Shown: one piece after another, positions 34,588-43,105 of the stretch
How positions within the stretch are numbered: the stretch's first letter is position 1
How the letters are laid out: the number at the start of each line of letters is the position of its first letter
Origin: Shinella pollutisoli
GTDB lineage: Bacteria; Pseudomonadota; Alphaproteobacteria; Rhizobiales; Rhizobiaceae
Direction of reading: 5' to 3'
DNA length: 64,000 nt
Assembly: GCF_024609765.1 (NCBI RefSeq)
Contig: NZ_JANFDG010000002.1
Location: 124,001 to 188,000, forward strand
Translations under genes and position numbers: made by a program
The notes under the pieces: generated by a model
What the model saw: the letters and a program-made list of their open reading frames with translations, nothing else
Database searches by the model: none
What the model was told of the DNA's origin: nothing

Positions 34588-36903
34588 ATGAGGGATAAGG
34601 GTCAAAATGGACTGCCGGCCGACGTGTACCTGTCGTTCGTCAGCTCGCTCTATGGGAATCGGCAGACCCTTTTCGTGGGCATGCTTTCGCATGTGATCAC
34701 GTTCTCCTTCGTCTACGCGAAGACCGACGATCCCTTCTTCCTCGTCTGCAGTGCGCTCGTCGTGCTCGTCTGGTCGCTCCGCGCCTACGGCATGCGCTGC
34801 TTCGACCGGGTCGACACCGCCACGCTCGACATGGACGGCATCCGCGTCTGGGAGAACCGCTACAATCTCGGGGCGGTCGGCACGACGCTCGTGCTGGGCT
34901 CGGCCTGCGGCTACAGCCTGCTCGTCAGCCGCGACAGCTTCGCGGAGCTCGCCTGCATCTCCGTGACGCTGGCGACGATGGTCTCTGTCGTCGGCCGCAA
35001 CTACGGCTCGCGCCGGGCGGTGGACTACATCACGCTGTCGGCCTGCATTCCCATGGTGTTCGGCTTCCTGGCCCTGCAGGACTTCTACCATGCGGTCCTC
35101 GCGGTGCTGATCCTGCCCTTCATCCTGACGACGCGGATGATGGCGAACGGCGTGCGCGCCTTCCTCTACAAGAACGTGCTCGCCGCGCGCGAGATCGCCA
35201 CCATCGCCGAGCGGTTCGACACGGCGCTCAACAACATGCCGCACGGCCTGTTCATGCTGGACGCGGACCAGCGCATCCTCGTCGCCAACCGCCGCGCCTG
35301 CGAGCTGCTGCACCTCGGCAACCAGGAGCGGCTGAAGGATTGCCACCTCGACGTGGTGCTGCGCTTCGGCGTGCGCAACACCTTCCTCGACGCCGAGCAG
35401 AGCCGGGCGATCCTGCGCCAGCTCGACGAGCTCCTGAAGGGCGAGCGCTCGCGTGCGCTGGTGCAGGTGACGGACGCGCTCTATCTCGAATTCACCGCCT
35501 CCACGCGGGAAAACGGCGGCGCCGTGCTGATCTTCGAAGACGTGACCGCGCGGGTGCGCGCCGAGAACAAGATCCTGCACATGGTGCGCTACGACACGCT
35601 GACCGGCCTGCCGAACCGCACCTGGTTCGCCGAGATCGTCCAGGCCGCGCTCGCCGAGCGGCGCAAGCCCGGCACCGTCGGCTTCATGGTGCTCGACGTC
35701 GACGACTTCAAGCATGTCAACGACATGCGCGGACACATCACCGGCGACCGGCTGCTCTGCGCCATCGCCGAGCGCATCCGCCGGATGGCGGGCGACAAGG
35801 CGATCGCGGCCCATCTCATGGGCGACGAGTTCATGCTGTTCTTCCCCAACGAGGCGAACCGGCGCGACCTGGAGGCGCGCATGCGGCGCTTCCACGAGCA
35901 GCTTCGCGGCACCTACGACGTCGACGGCACCAACCTGCAGGTCTCCTTCAGCGTCGGCGCCGTCACGGTGCCGAGCGGGGAGTTCCGCCTCGAGGACATG
36001 CAGATCCGCGCCGACCTCGCCCTCTTCGAGACGAAGTCGCGCGCCAAGGGCGGCTTCACCCTGTTCGAGCAGGAGATGGACGCACGCTACGTCGACCGGC
36101 AGAAGCTTAAGGAGGAGTTGCGCGAGGCGCTCGCCGCCAATGCGCTCTCCGTCGCCTACCAGCCGATGTTCCTGCCGGACGGCTCGCGCATCGAATGCTG
36201 CGAGGCGCTGTCGCGCTGGGTCCATCCCGAGCGCGGTCCCGTCTCGCCGGAGGTCTTCATCCGCGTCGCCGAGGAGATGGGCATCGTCTCGTCGATCACC
36301 CGCTTCATGATCCACCGCGCCTGCGCCGACTGCGCGACCTGGCCCGCCCACATGAGCGTCTCCGTCAACCTCTCGGTGCAGGACCTGCGCGACACCGCGC
36401 TCGTCACGCTCGTCGCCGAGGCGCTGGAGGCGTCCGGCCTGGAGGCGCATCGCCTGCATCTCGAGGTGACCGAAAGCTGCCTGATGGAGGAGCCCGTCAA
36501 GGTGCGCACGATCCTGCAGGAGCTGCGCGCCCGCGGCATCACGATCGCCATCGACGATTTCGGCACCGGCTATTCGAGCCTCAGCTATCTCGACCAGCTC
36601 CCGCTCGACCTCGTCAAGATCGACCGCTCCTTCGTGCGCAACATCTGCGAGGATTCCCGCCGCTTCCAGCTCCTGCGCGGGACGGTCAACCTGTCGCGCG
36701 AGCTCGGCCTGCGCATCGTCATCGAAGGCGTGGAGACCCGCGAGCAACTCGCGCTCCTCAACAAGCACGGCTGCGCCGACCTCGTGCAGGGCTATGTCTT
36801 CGCCGCGCCCATGACGGCCACGGCGCTGCGAGACCTCACCGAGACCCTGGCGCGCGCCAAGGGCGGGGCATCCGTCCGCCGCCCCGGCCGCCAGGTCGCC
36901 TGA
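34588..36903 (+). CDS. Membrane GGDEF-EAL cyclic-di-GMP protein with altered GGDEF motif
   Basis: 771-residue inner-membrane protein. Residues 25-200 hold six hydrophobic helices; 205-325 a PAS-like domain (RFDTALNNMPHGLFMLDADQRILVANRRACELLHL); 330-500 a GGDEF domain; 515-765 an EAL domain. The GGDEF signature reads MGDEF at 411-415, so the first glycine is replaced by Met, predicting weak or no diguanylate cyclase activity. The EAL side is intact: EALSRW (539-541), NLSVQDL, EVTES, IDDFGTGYSS, KIDRSFV, IEGVET. It should degrade c-di-GMP under PAS/GTP control. The start at 34588 has AAGGGAG. Confidence 0.9.
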   Translation: MRDKGQNGLPADVYLSFVSSLYGNRQTLFVGMLSHVITFSFVYAKTDDPFFLVCSALVVLVWSLRAYGMRCFDRVDTATLDMDGIRVWENRYNLGAVGTTLVLGSACGYSLLVSRDSFAELACISVTLATMVSVVGRNYGSRRAVDYITLSACIPMVFGFLALQDFYHAVLAVLILPFILTTRMMANGVRAFLYKNVLAAREIATIAERFDTALNNMPHGLFMLDADQRILVANRRACELLHLGNQERLKDCHLDVVLRFGVRNTFLDAEQSRAILRQLDELLKGERSRALVQVTDALYLEFTASTRENGGAVLIFEDVTARVRAENKILHMVRYDTLTGLPNRTWFAEIVQAALAERRKPGTVGFMVLDVDDFKHVNDMRGHITGDRLLCAIAERIRRMAGDKAIAAHLMGDEFMLFFPNEANRRDLEARMRRFHEQLRGTYDVDGTNLQVSFSVGAVTVPSGEFRLEDMQIRADLALFETKSRAKGGFTLFEQEMDARYVDRQKLKEELREALAANALSVAYQPMFLPDGSRIECCEALSRWVHPERGPVSPEVFIRVAEEMGIVSSITRFMIHRACADCATWPAHMSVSVNLSVQDLRDTALVTLVAEALEASGLEAHRLHLEVTESCLMEEPVKVRTILQELRARGITIAIDDFGTGYSSLSYLDQLPLDLVKIDRSFVRNICEDSRRFQLLRGTVNLSRELGLRIVIEGVETREQLALLNKHGCADLVQGYVFAAPMTATALRDLTETLARAKGGASVRRPGRQVA

Positions 36904-36953
36904 TCCTCCGGCACCGGTCCGCGCCCCTCCCGCCCGGGGGGGGCGCATTTTAG

Positions 36954-36972
36954 CGTTAACTGTCCGTTAACC
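36954..36972. promoter_or_regulatory. CtrA-type box upstream of the N-acyltransferase
   Basis: TTAACTGTCCGTTAAC (36956-36971) matches the CtrA consensus TTAA-N7-TTAAC exactly, 90 bases before the acyltransferase ATG and just after the GGDEF-EAL gene. CtrA is the essential alphaproteobacterial cell-cycle regulator. Confidence 0.6.
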
Positions 36973-37060
36973 TTAATAGATAGTAGTTTACACAAATGCT
37001 CCGGAATTGACGATTGTAGGCCGGGCGGCGCGGGGGCGCCGGCAAACGGGGCTTCGCACG

Positions 37061-37828
37061 ATGACCGGTACGGGGACGACCAATCGCTTTTCGGACAAAC
37101 TCCTGGAACTGCTCGACCGGGTGGAATACCGGCGGGTGGAGACGGGCGAGGACATGGAGGAGGTCGCCCGCATCCGCTTCAAGGCCTACAAGATGGCCGA
37201 CATCCTGCCGCTCAAGGGCAACACGCTGATCGACGACATCGACTTCGACAGCCATGCCTATGTCTTCGGCATCTACTACGAGGAGCGGCTGATCTCGACC
37301 GTCAGGCTGCATCACGTGACGCCGGAGCATCGGGTCAGCTCCTCCGGCTCGATATTCCCGAACGAGATCGACGCCTTCCTCGACGCGGGCATGACGCTGA
37401 TCGACCCGGTCCGGCTCGCCGCCGATCCGGAAGTGCTGAGCGAGATGCCGGCGATCCCCTATCTCACGCTGCGCATCGCGACGATGGCGACCGACTATTT
37501 CGAGGTCGACCGCTGCCTGCAGCTCGTGAAGCCCCAGCACGCCGCCTTCTACAAGCGGGTCTTCGACGCGGATACGATCGTCTCGCCGCAGAAGAACTGC
37601 GGCAACTACAACATCGACCTGACGCTGATGGCGACGCGCACCAAGGAAACCCTGCCGCCGCTCTACAAGCGCTTCCCGTTCTTCAAGTCCGAGCCCTACG
37701 AGCGGCGCATGATGTTCGCCCGCGGCGAGGAGATGCCGTTCAGCCCGCTCACCGTGCGGCCGACGGCGCGGCGCGCCCATTTTGGGCAGGGTCGCGTGCA
37801 GATCGGCAATGCGGGCTACGCCGGGTAG
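37061..37828 (+). CDS. FeeM-like N-acyl amino acid synthase / GNAT-fold acyltransferase
   Basis: 255-residue protein. From residue 25, YRRVETGEDMEEVARIRFKAYKMADILP and VFGIYYEERLISTVRLHHV resemble GNAT-fold acyl-transferases of the FeeM/LuxI-like group that join acyl-ACP to an amino acid. No HSL-synthase arginine triad was checked. The gene stands alone behind a CtrA-type box next to a c-di-GMP protein, suggesting a cell-surface, lipid or signalling product. The product is inferred; other GNAT functions are possible. The ribosome-binding site at ATG 37061 is weak (GGGGCTTCGC). Confidence 0.65.
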   Translation: MTGTGTTNRFSDKLLELLDRVEYRRVETGEDMEEVARIRFKAYKMADILPLKGNTLIDDIDFDSHAYVFGIYYEERLISTVRLHHVTPEHRVSSSGSIFPNEIDAFLDAGMTLIDPVRLAADPEVLSEMPAIPYLTLRIATMATDYFEVDRCLQLVKPQHAAFYKRVFDADTIVSPQKNCGNYNIDLTLMATRTKETLPPLYKRFPFFKSEPYERRMMFARGEEMPFSPLTVRPTARRAHFGQGRVQIGNAGYAG

Positions 37829-38084
37829 GCTGCGCCGAGATGTCGCATGCCGGGGCGGCTGCGCGAGCGGACCGCCCCTTTTCCATGCCGATTCACGGCG
37901 GATTGCGCGGGCGGCATCCATGGCTTGCCGTTGCGCTTTGCCGATCCATTGTGTATGGCCTGAACGACGCGCGTCCCCGCGCTTTCGGAGGAATCGCCGG
38001 GCCCATCCGCCCGGCCTGTTTCGAGCCTGCATCGGCCGTCCAGCGCCGGCGGATGCGGCCTTCGCATTTTAGGAGAAGACGACG

Positions 38085-38309
38085 ATGGCTGAGCATCATT
38101 CCGGACCGGTCGAGACGGGCGCCGCGATGGATTACCCCGAGCACGAGAAGACCTACAACCTCTTCATCAACGGCGCCAAGTACGGCACGATGTTCTGCGT
38201 CACCCTGATGATCGCGATGGCCGCCGGCTTCTTCACCAGCGCCGGCTTCTTCTCCGCGCTCGTGCTGCTCATCATCCTGAACGTCGCCGGATACTTCATC
38301 CTTCGCTGA
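38085..38309 (+). CDS. aa3-type cytochrome c oxidase subunit IV-like protein
   Basis: 74-residue protein matching the small subunit family: PEHEKTYNLFINGAKYGTMFCVTLMIAMAAGFFT, with two hydrophobic segments. In Rhizobiales it commonly precedes pntA1, away from the main cytochrome oxidase locus. AGGAGAAG precedes the start. Residues 1-20 are polar. About 255 bases before it hold no gene. Confidence 0.8.
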   Translation: MAEHHSGPVETGAAMDYPEHEKTYNLFINGAKYGTMFCVTLMIAMAAGFFTSAGFFSALVLLIILNVAGYFILR

Positions 38310-38398
38310 TGCCGGATCCCGCGTGACGCGGGACCTGCCGGCGCCCGATCCCGGGCGCTGAGACCCTTATCACGACCGTACCGGGGGAGGAGTGGTTA

Positions 38399-39547
38399 GT
38401 GACTGACCGAGTATTCGTGCCCAGAGAAAGCGATCCCGCGGAGGGACGCGTCGCGGCATCGCCCGAAAGCGTGAAGAAGATGAAGGGGCTCGGCCTCGAC
38501 GTCGTCGTCGAAGCCGGCGCGGGCCTGCGCTCGCGCATCCTCGACGCCGACTACGAGGCGGCCGGCGCGCGGATCGGCGGGGCGTCGGACGCGGCGGAGG
38601 CCGACGTCGTCCTCAAGGTGCGTCGCCCCACGGCCGAGGAGATTTCCGGCTACAGGCGCGGCGCTCTCGTCATCGCCACCATGGATCCCTACGGCAACGA
38701 GGCCGCCATCGCGGGCATGGCCGAGGCCGGGCTTTCCGCCTTCGCCATGGAGCTGATGCCGCGTATCACCCGCGCCCAGTCGATGGACATCCTCTCCTCG
38801 CAGGCGAACCTCGCCGGCTACCAGGCGGTGATTGACGCGGCCTACGAATTCGACCGCGCCATGCCGATGATGATGACGGCGGCGGGCACCGTGCCGGCCG
38901 CGAAGGTCTTCGTCATGGGGGCGGGCGTCGCCGGGCTGCAGGCCATCGCCACGGCGCGCCGCCTCGGCGCCGTCGTGTCGGCGACCGACGTGCGCCCCGC
39001 CGCCAAGGAGCAGGTCGCCTCGCTCGGCGCGAAGTTCATCGCCGTCGAGGACGAGGAGTTCAAGGCGGCCGAGACCGCCGGCGGCTACGCCAAGGAAATG
39101 TCCAAGGAATACCAGGCCAAGCAGGCCGAGCTCGTCGCGTCGCACATCGCCAAGCAGGACATCGTCATCACCACGGCGCTGATCCCCGGCCGGCCGGCGC
39201 CGCGGCTCGTGACGCGGGCGATGCTCGCCGCGATGCAGGCGGGCTCCATCGCCGTCGACCTCGCCGTCGAGCGCGGCGGCAACGTGGAAGGCGCGGTCGC
39301 GGGCGAAGTCGTCGAGGTCGAGGGCGTGAAGGTCATCGGCCATCTCAACGTCGCCGGCCGCATCGCCGCCTCCGCCTCGGCGCTCTACGCCAAGAACCTC
39401 GTCACCTTCCTGGAGACGATGGTCGACAAGGAGAAGAAGGCGCTGGCGCTCAACATCGAGGACGAACTGGTGAAAGCCACGATGCTGACCCACGGCGGCG
39501 CCGTCGTGCATCCCGGTTTCGGTGCCGTTAGCAAGGAGAACGCGTGA
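38399..39547 (+). CDS. pntAA: NAD(P) transhydrogenase subunit alpha, part 1
   Basis: 382-residue NAD(H)-binding domain I of the proton-translocating transhydrogenase that makes NADPH from NADH at the cost of proton motive force. Motifs: VFVPRESDPAEGRVAASPESVKKM, PRITRAQSMDILSSQANLAGYQAV, KVFVMGAGVAGLQAIATARRLGAVVSATDVRPA. In alphaproteobacteria the alpha subunit is split as here. GTG 38399 follows GGGGGAGGAG. It overlaps pntAB by TGATG. Confidence 0.92.
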   Translation: MTDRVFVPRESDPAEGRVAASPESVKKMKGLGLDVVVEAGAGLRSRILDADYEAAGARIGGASDAAEADVVLKVRRPTAEEISGYRRGALVIATMDPYGNEAAIAGMAEAGLSAFAMELMPRITRAQSMDILSSQANLAGYQAVIDAAYEFDRAMPMMMTAAGTVPAAKVFVMGAGVAGLQAIATARRLGAVVSATDVRPAAKEQVASLGAKFIAVEDEEFKAAETAGGYAKEMSKEYQAKQAELVASHIAKQDIVITTALIPGRPAPRLVTRAMLAAMQAGSIAVDLAVERGGNVEGAVAGEVVEVEGVKVIGHLNVAGRIAASASALYAKNLVTFLETMVDKEKKALALNIEDELVKATMLTHGGAVVHPGFGAVSKENA

Positions 39548-39957
39548 TGGCGAACGAACTTCTCGACAAGGCGATCACCGATCTCGAGCGCGCCGTGGAA
39601 GCGGTGCGCACGGCCTCCGACTACGTGCCCGATGCGGCCGCCGCCGCGGCGCACGGCATTTCCGGGGGCGCGATCGATCCCTTCGTCTTCCGCCTGGCGA
39701 TCTTCGTGCTGTCGATCTTCGTCGGCTACTACGTCGTCTGGTCGGTGACGCCGGCGCTGCACACGCCGCTGATGGCCGTCACCAACGCCATCTCCTCGGT
39801 CATCGTCGTCGGCGCGCTGCTTGCCGTCGGCATCTCGCTCTCGGGGCTTGCCACGGGCTTCGGCTTCGTCGCGCTGGTGCTGGCCGCCGTCAACATCTTC
39901 GGCGGCTTCCTCGTCACCCAGCGCATGCTCGCCATGTACAAGAAGAAAGAGAAGTGA
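39547..39957 (+). CDS. pntAB: NAD(P) transhydrogenase subunit alpha, part 2
   Basis: 136-residue membrane segment of the split alpha subunit: a 45-residue soluble linker then three to four helices (FRLAIFVLSIFVGYYVVW; AISSVIVVGALLAVGISLSGLATGFGFVALVLAAVNIFGGFLVTQRMLAMYKKKEK). It is coupled to pntAA by a one-base overlap and followed after 9 bases by pntB. GTG 39544 is a possible alternative start three bases earlier. Confidence 0.92.
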   Translation: MANELLDKAITDLERAVEAVRTASDYVPDAAAAAAHGISGGAIDPFVFRLAIFVLSIFVGYYVVWSVTPALHTPLMAVTNAISSVIVVGALLAVGISLSGLATGFGFVALVLAAVNIFGGFLVTQRMLAMYKKKEK

Positions 39958-39966
39958 GGACGGCCG

Positions 39967-41364
39967 ATGTCTGAGAATCTCGCAGCCTTCCTCTATCTCG
40001 TCTCCGGCGTGCTCTTCATCATGGCATTGCGCGGCCTGTCGCATCCGACGACCAGCCGGCGCGGCAACACGCTCGGCATGGTCGGCATGGGCATCGCCAT
40101 CGGCACGACGCTGCTTCTGGCGACGCCGTCCTTCGGCGGCCTCGCGCTGATCGTGCTCGGCCTCGCCGTCGGCGGCGGCGCGGGGGCCTACATCGCCCGC
40201 TCCATCCCGATGACCTCGATGCCGCAACTCGTCGCAGGCTTCCATTCGCTGGTCGGCCTCGCCGCCGTGCTGGTGGCCGCCGCCGCGCTCTATTCGCCGG
40301 TCTCCTTCGGCATCGGCCAGGTCGGCGACATCCACGGCCAGGCGCTGGTCGAGATGGCGCTCGGTGCGGCGATCGGCGCGATCACCTTCACCGGCTCGAT
40401 CATCGCCTTCCTGAAGCTCGACGGGCGCATGTCCGGCAAGCCGATCATGCTGCCGTTCCGCCATGTCATCAACATCGTGCTGGTGGCGGCGATCGTCTTC
40501 TTCATCGTCGGCCTGACGCTGTCGGAAAGCCACATGGACTTCTGGCTGATCGTCGTGCTGTCGCTCGTCCTCGGCGTCCTGATCATCGTGCCGATCGGCG
40601 GGGCGGACATGCCCGTCGTCGTGTCGATGCTCAACTCCTATTCGGGATGGGCTGCGGCCGGCATCGGCTTCACGCTCGGCAACCTCGCGCTGATCATCAC
40701 CGGCGCGCTGGTCGGTTCCTCGGGCGCGATCCTGTCCTACATCATGTGCAAGGGCATGAACCGCTCGTTCATCTCCGTCATCCTCGGCGGCTTCGGCGGC
40801 GAGACGGCGGCGGCGGCCGACGACGGCGTCCAGCGCACGGTGAAGCAGGGTTCGGCCGACGACGCGGCCTTCCTGATGTCGAACGCCTCCAAGGTCATCA
40901 TCGTGCCGGGCTACGGCATGGCGGTGGCGCAGGCCCAGCATGCGCTGCGCGAGCTCGCCGACAAGCTGAAGGAGCAGGGCGTCGAGGTGAAGTACGCGAT
41001 CCATCCGGTCGCAGGCCGCATGCCCGGCCACATGAACGTGCTGCTCGCGGAAGCCAATGTGCCGTACGACGAGGTCTTCGAGCTGGAGGACATCAACTCG
41101 GAATTCGCGCAGGCCGACGTCGCCTACGTCATCGGCGCGAACGACGTGACCAACCCGGCCGCCCGCGACGACAAGTCGTCGCCGATCTACGGCATGCCGA
41201 TCCTCGACGTCGACAAGGCCAAGACCTGCCTCTTCGTCAAGCGCTCGCTCGGTTCCGGCTATGCCGGCATCGACAACACGCTGTTCTACAAGGACGGCAC
41301 GATGATGCTGCTCGGCGACGCCAAGAAGATGACCGAGGACATCGTCAAGGCGATGAACCACTGA
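39967..41364 (+). CDS. pntB: NAD(P) transhydrogenase subunit beta
   Basis: 465-residue protein with about nine membrane helices (proton channel) and the C-terminal NADP(H)-binding domain III (ASKVIIVPGYGMAVAQAQHALRELADKLKEQGVEVKYAIHPVAGRMPGHMNVLLAEANVPYDEVFELEDIN...YVIGANDVTNPAARDDKSSPIYGMPILDV...KRSLGSGYAGIDN). Length and motifs fully match the family. A rho-independent terminator follows. Confidence 0.95.
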   Translation: MSENLAAFLYLVSGVLFIMALRGLSHPTTSRRGNTLGMVGMGIAIGTTLLLATPSFGGLALIVLGLAVGGGAGAYIARSIPMTSMPQLVAGFHSLVGLAAVLVAAAALYSPVSFGIGQVGDIHGQALVEMALGAAIGAITFTGSIIAFLKLDGRMSGKPIMLPFRHVINIVLVAAIVFFIVGLTLSESHMDFWLIVVLSLVLGVLIIVPIGGADMPVVVSMLNSYSGWAAAGIGFTLGNLALIITGALVGSSGAILSYIMCKGMNRSFISVILGGFGGETAAAADDGVQRTVKQGSADDAAFLMSNASKVIIVPGYGMAVAQAQHALRELADKLKEQGVEVKYAIHPVAGRMPGHMNVLLAEANVPYDEVFELEDINSEFAQADVAYVIGANDVTNPAARDDKSSPIYGMPILDVDKAKTCLFVKRSLGSGYAGIDNTLFYKDGTMMLLGDAKKMTEDIVKAMNH

Positions 41365-41390
41365 GGGAACGAGGTCCCGAAACGAAGGAA

Positions 41391-41420
41391 GCCCGCGAGA
41401 CGACCGCGGGCTTTTTCTTT
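41391..41420 (+). terminator. Rho-independent terminator of the pnt operon
   Basis: A 7-bp stem GCCCGCG / CGCGGGC with a 7-base loop and the run TTTTTCTTT, 27 bases after pntB. One of the clearest terminators in the window. Confidence 0.88.
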
Positions 41421-41437
41421 ATCGCATGGCGTCGTCC

Positions 41438-41466
41438 ATGATATACATTGACTACATGTATATCAT
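41438..41466. promoter_or_regulatory. Autoregulatory operator of the toxin-antitoxin pair
   Basis: A perfect 11-7-11 inverted repeat: ATGATATACAT at 41438-41448 and ATGTATATCAT at 41456-41466. It is AT-rich, directly before the antitoxin gene, overlapping its promoter region; typical of AbrB/MazE-type autorepression. Confidence 0.7.
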
Positions 41467-41481
41467 TGGGAGCGAGAAGCG

Positions 41482-41712
41482 ATGCAGGTATCGAAATGGG
41501 GTAACAGCCTCGCCGTACGGCTGCCGGCCGCCGTCGTGAAGGCGCTGGAACTGAAGGAAGGCGACGAGATCGAGATTCGCGCGATCGATGCGCGCGAGTT
41601 CGAGGTGGCGCGCAAGCCGGGCCGCGAGGCGTTCCTGGCGCGGCTCAGGCGTTTCCGCGGAAGGCTTCCGGAGGACTTCGTGTTCGACCGCGACGAGGCG
41701 AATGCCCGGTAG
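41482..41712 (+). CDS. AbrB/MazE-family antitoxin
   Basis: 76-residue antitoxin. The N-terminal swapped-hairpin DNA-binding domain is MQVSKWGNSLAVRLPAAVVKALELKEGDEIEI; the C-terminal part (ARKPGREAFLARLRRFRGRLPEDFVFDRDEANAR) is a charged toxin-neutralising tail. It overlaps the downstream PIN toxin by 11 bases, and is preceded by GGGAGCGAG. It should repress its own operon, alone and with the toxin. Confidence 0.88.
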   Translation: MQVSKWGNSLAVRLPAAVVKALELKEGDEIEIRAIDAREFEVARKPGREAFLARLRRFRGRLPEDFVFDRDEANAR

Positions 41713-42100
41713 CTTCATCGACACCAACGTGATCGTCTATCTCGCTTCGGGCGATCCCGCAAAAGCCGACCGGGCCGAAGGCATCGTCGCGGAGGGTGGA
41801 ATCGTCAGCGTCCAGGTGCTGAACGAGTTCGTCAACGTGGCCCGGCGCCGGATGAGGCTGTCCTGGGAGGAAATCCACGCCTTCCTGTCGGGGCTTCGCG
41901 CCTTGCTGCGGGTGGAGCTGCTGACGCTCGCCGTTCACGAGACGGGCCTGCGGCTGGCGGAGCGCCATGGCCTCTCCACCTATGACGCGATGATCGCGGC
42001 CGCGGCTCTTTGGAATGATTGCGACGTCCTCTGGTCAGAGGACCTGCAGGACGGGATGCTGATCGACGGTCGCCTGCGCGTCGCCAATCCCTTCGTCTGA
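41702..42100 (+). CDS. PIN-domain (VapC-like) ribonuclease toxin
   Basis: 132-residue PIN nuclease. Catalytic acidic residues are in place: D7 (SFIDTNVIVYL), E42 (VLNEFVNVARR), D95 (STYDAMIAAAA) and D114 (LWSEDLQDG). Substrates of VapC toxins are often initiator tRNA or rRNA, cannot be told here. It overlaps the antitoxin gene by 11 bases, so translation is coupled. It converges with the TPR lipoprotein gene with only two bases between stops. Confidence 0.88.
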   Translation: MPGSFIDTNVIVYLASGDPAKADRAEGIVAEGGIVSVQVLNEFVNVARRRMRLSWEEIHAFLSGLRALLRVELLTLAVHETGLRLAERHGLSTYDAMIAAAALWNDCDVLWSEDLQDGMLIDGRLRVANPFV

Positions 42101-42102
42101 CC

Positions 42103-42963
42103 TCACGCCGTCTTGCCGCGCGTGCGGGCGAGGCCGTCCTTGGCGGGCTGGTAGTTCGGGTCGAGGCGCAGCGCGTGCGAGTAGGATTTCGCCGCGCGGG
42201 CCATCTCGCCGCGGCGTTCGTAGATCAGCGCCTGGTTGGCCCAGGATTCGGCGATCTTGCCATTCAGCGTGATCGCGGTGTTGAAATCGGAGAAGGCATT
42301 GTCGTCGTCGCCCTGCGCGGCATAGGAGAGGCCGCGGCCGTTGTAGGGTTCCGGCGAGTTCGGCGACAGCGAGATGGCCTTGGAGAAGTCCTCGATCGCC
42401 TGCGCGTGCTGGCGGCGGGCCTGGTAGATCAGGCCGCGGTTGTGATAGGCGCGCGGATCGGTCGTGTCGAGCTCGATGGCGCGGTTGAAGTCGCGGAAGG
42501 CGTCGTCCAGCCGGCCGGCCTGGCGGTAGAGGTTGCCGCGGCCGATATAGGCGACGTCGTAGTTCGGGTTGAGTTGCAGCGCCCTGTTATAGTCGGCGGC
42601 CGCCTCCGCCTGGTTGCCGAGGCTGCGCTGGATCAGCGCGCGGTTGGCGTAGGCCTGGTGGAAGCGCGGGTTGAGCGCGATCGCCTGGTTGAAGTCGTCG
42701 AGCGCGCGGCGCGGCTGGCCGGCGCGGCCATAGGCGGAGCCGCGCGTGTTGTAGCCTTCCGGATCCTGCGGGTTGGCGGCGATGACGGAGGAGAGCGAGG
42801 CTATGTTCTCCTGCGATCCCTGCTCGCGCTCGACCTTCAGCACATCGGTGGAGGAGGCGGTCGACTGGCAGCCGGCGAGCATGCCCGCCATGCAGGCCGT
42901 CATCAGCGCCGCCGCAAGCGGCAGGCGCGCGCGTGCGGACAAGGTTGCGGGAAGTGCTGCCAT
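42103..42963 (-). CDS. TPR-repeat lipoprotein
   Basis: 286-residue exported lipoprotein: signal peptide with lipobox MLAGC (Cys32), then six or seven tetratricopeptide repeats (such as AYGRAGQPRRALDDFNQAIALNPR, YRQAGRLDDAFRDFNRAIELDTTD, YQARRQHAQAIEDFSKAISLSPNS). Probably a scaffold in the periplasm or outer membrane; NlpI-like proteins are the nearest described type. ATG 42963 starts MAALPATLSARARLPL; the frame is open to 43206 over the rpsU gene, rejected. Confidence 0.87.
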   Translation of the reverse strand: MAALPATLSARARLPLAAALMTACMAGMLAGCQSTASSTDVLKVEREQGSQENIASLSSVIAANPQDPEGYNTRGSAYGRAGQPRRALDDFNQAIALNPRFHQAYANRALIQRSLGNQAEAAADYNRALQLNPNYDVAYIGRGNLYRQAGRLDDAFRDFNRAIELDTTDPRAYHNRGLIYQARRQHAQAIEDFSKAISLSPNSPEPYNGRGLSYAAQGDDDNAFSDFNTAITLNGKIAESWANQALIYERRGEMARAAKSYSHALRLDPNYQPAKDGLARTRGKTA

Positions 42964-43036
42964 GGTCAAGTGCTCGTCCTCAAGAGGGAATCCGGCCGGC
43001 CCGGCGGAGAACGCGCCCCGCCTCTGCCCCAACGTC

Positions 43037-43069
43037 AAAAAAGGCGGCGGCGAATACCTCGCCCCCGCC
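43037..43069 (-). terminator. Rho-independent terminator of rpsU
   Basis: On the minus strand, a 10-bp stem with one mismatch (43060-43069 with 43043-43052) and a 7-base loop, followed by six T (43042-43037), 37 bases beyond the rpsU stop. Confidence 0.75.
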
Positions 43070-43105
43070 CGGTCTTGCATCCGAAAACGTCGAAAAAACG
43101 ACCGA

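Noticed and set aside
34540-36948. An 802-codon open frame on the minus strand
   Set aside because: Antisense to the GGDEF-EAL gene, whose domains are unmistakable.
37829-38084. Small open frames between the acyltransferase and the oxidase subunit-like gene
   Set aside because: Arg/Ala-rich translations on both strands with no ribosome-binding site or similarity; treated as non-coding.
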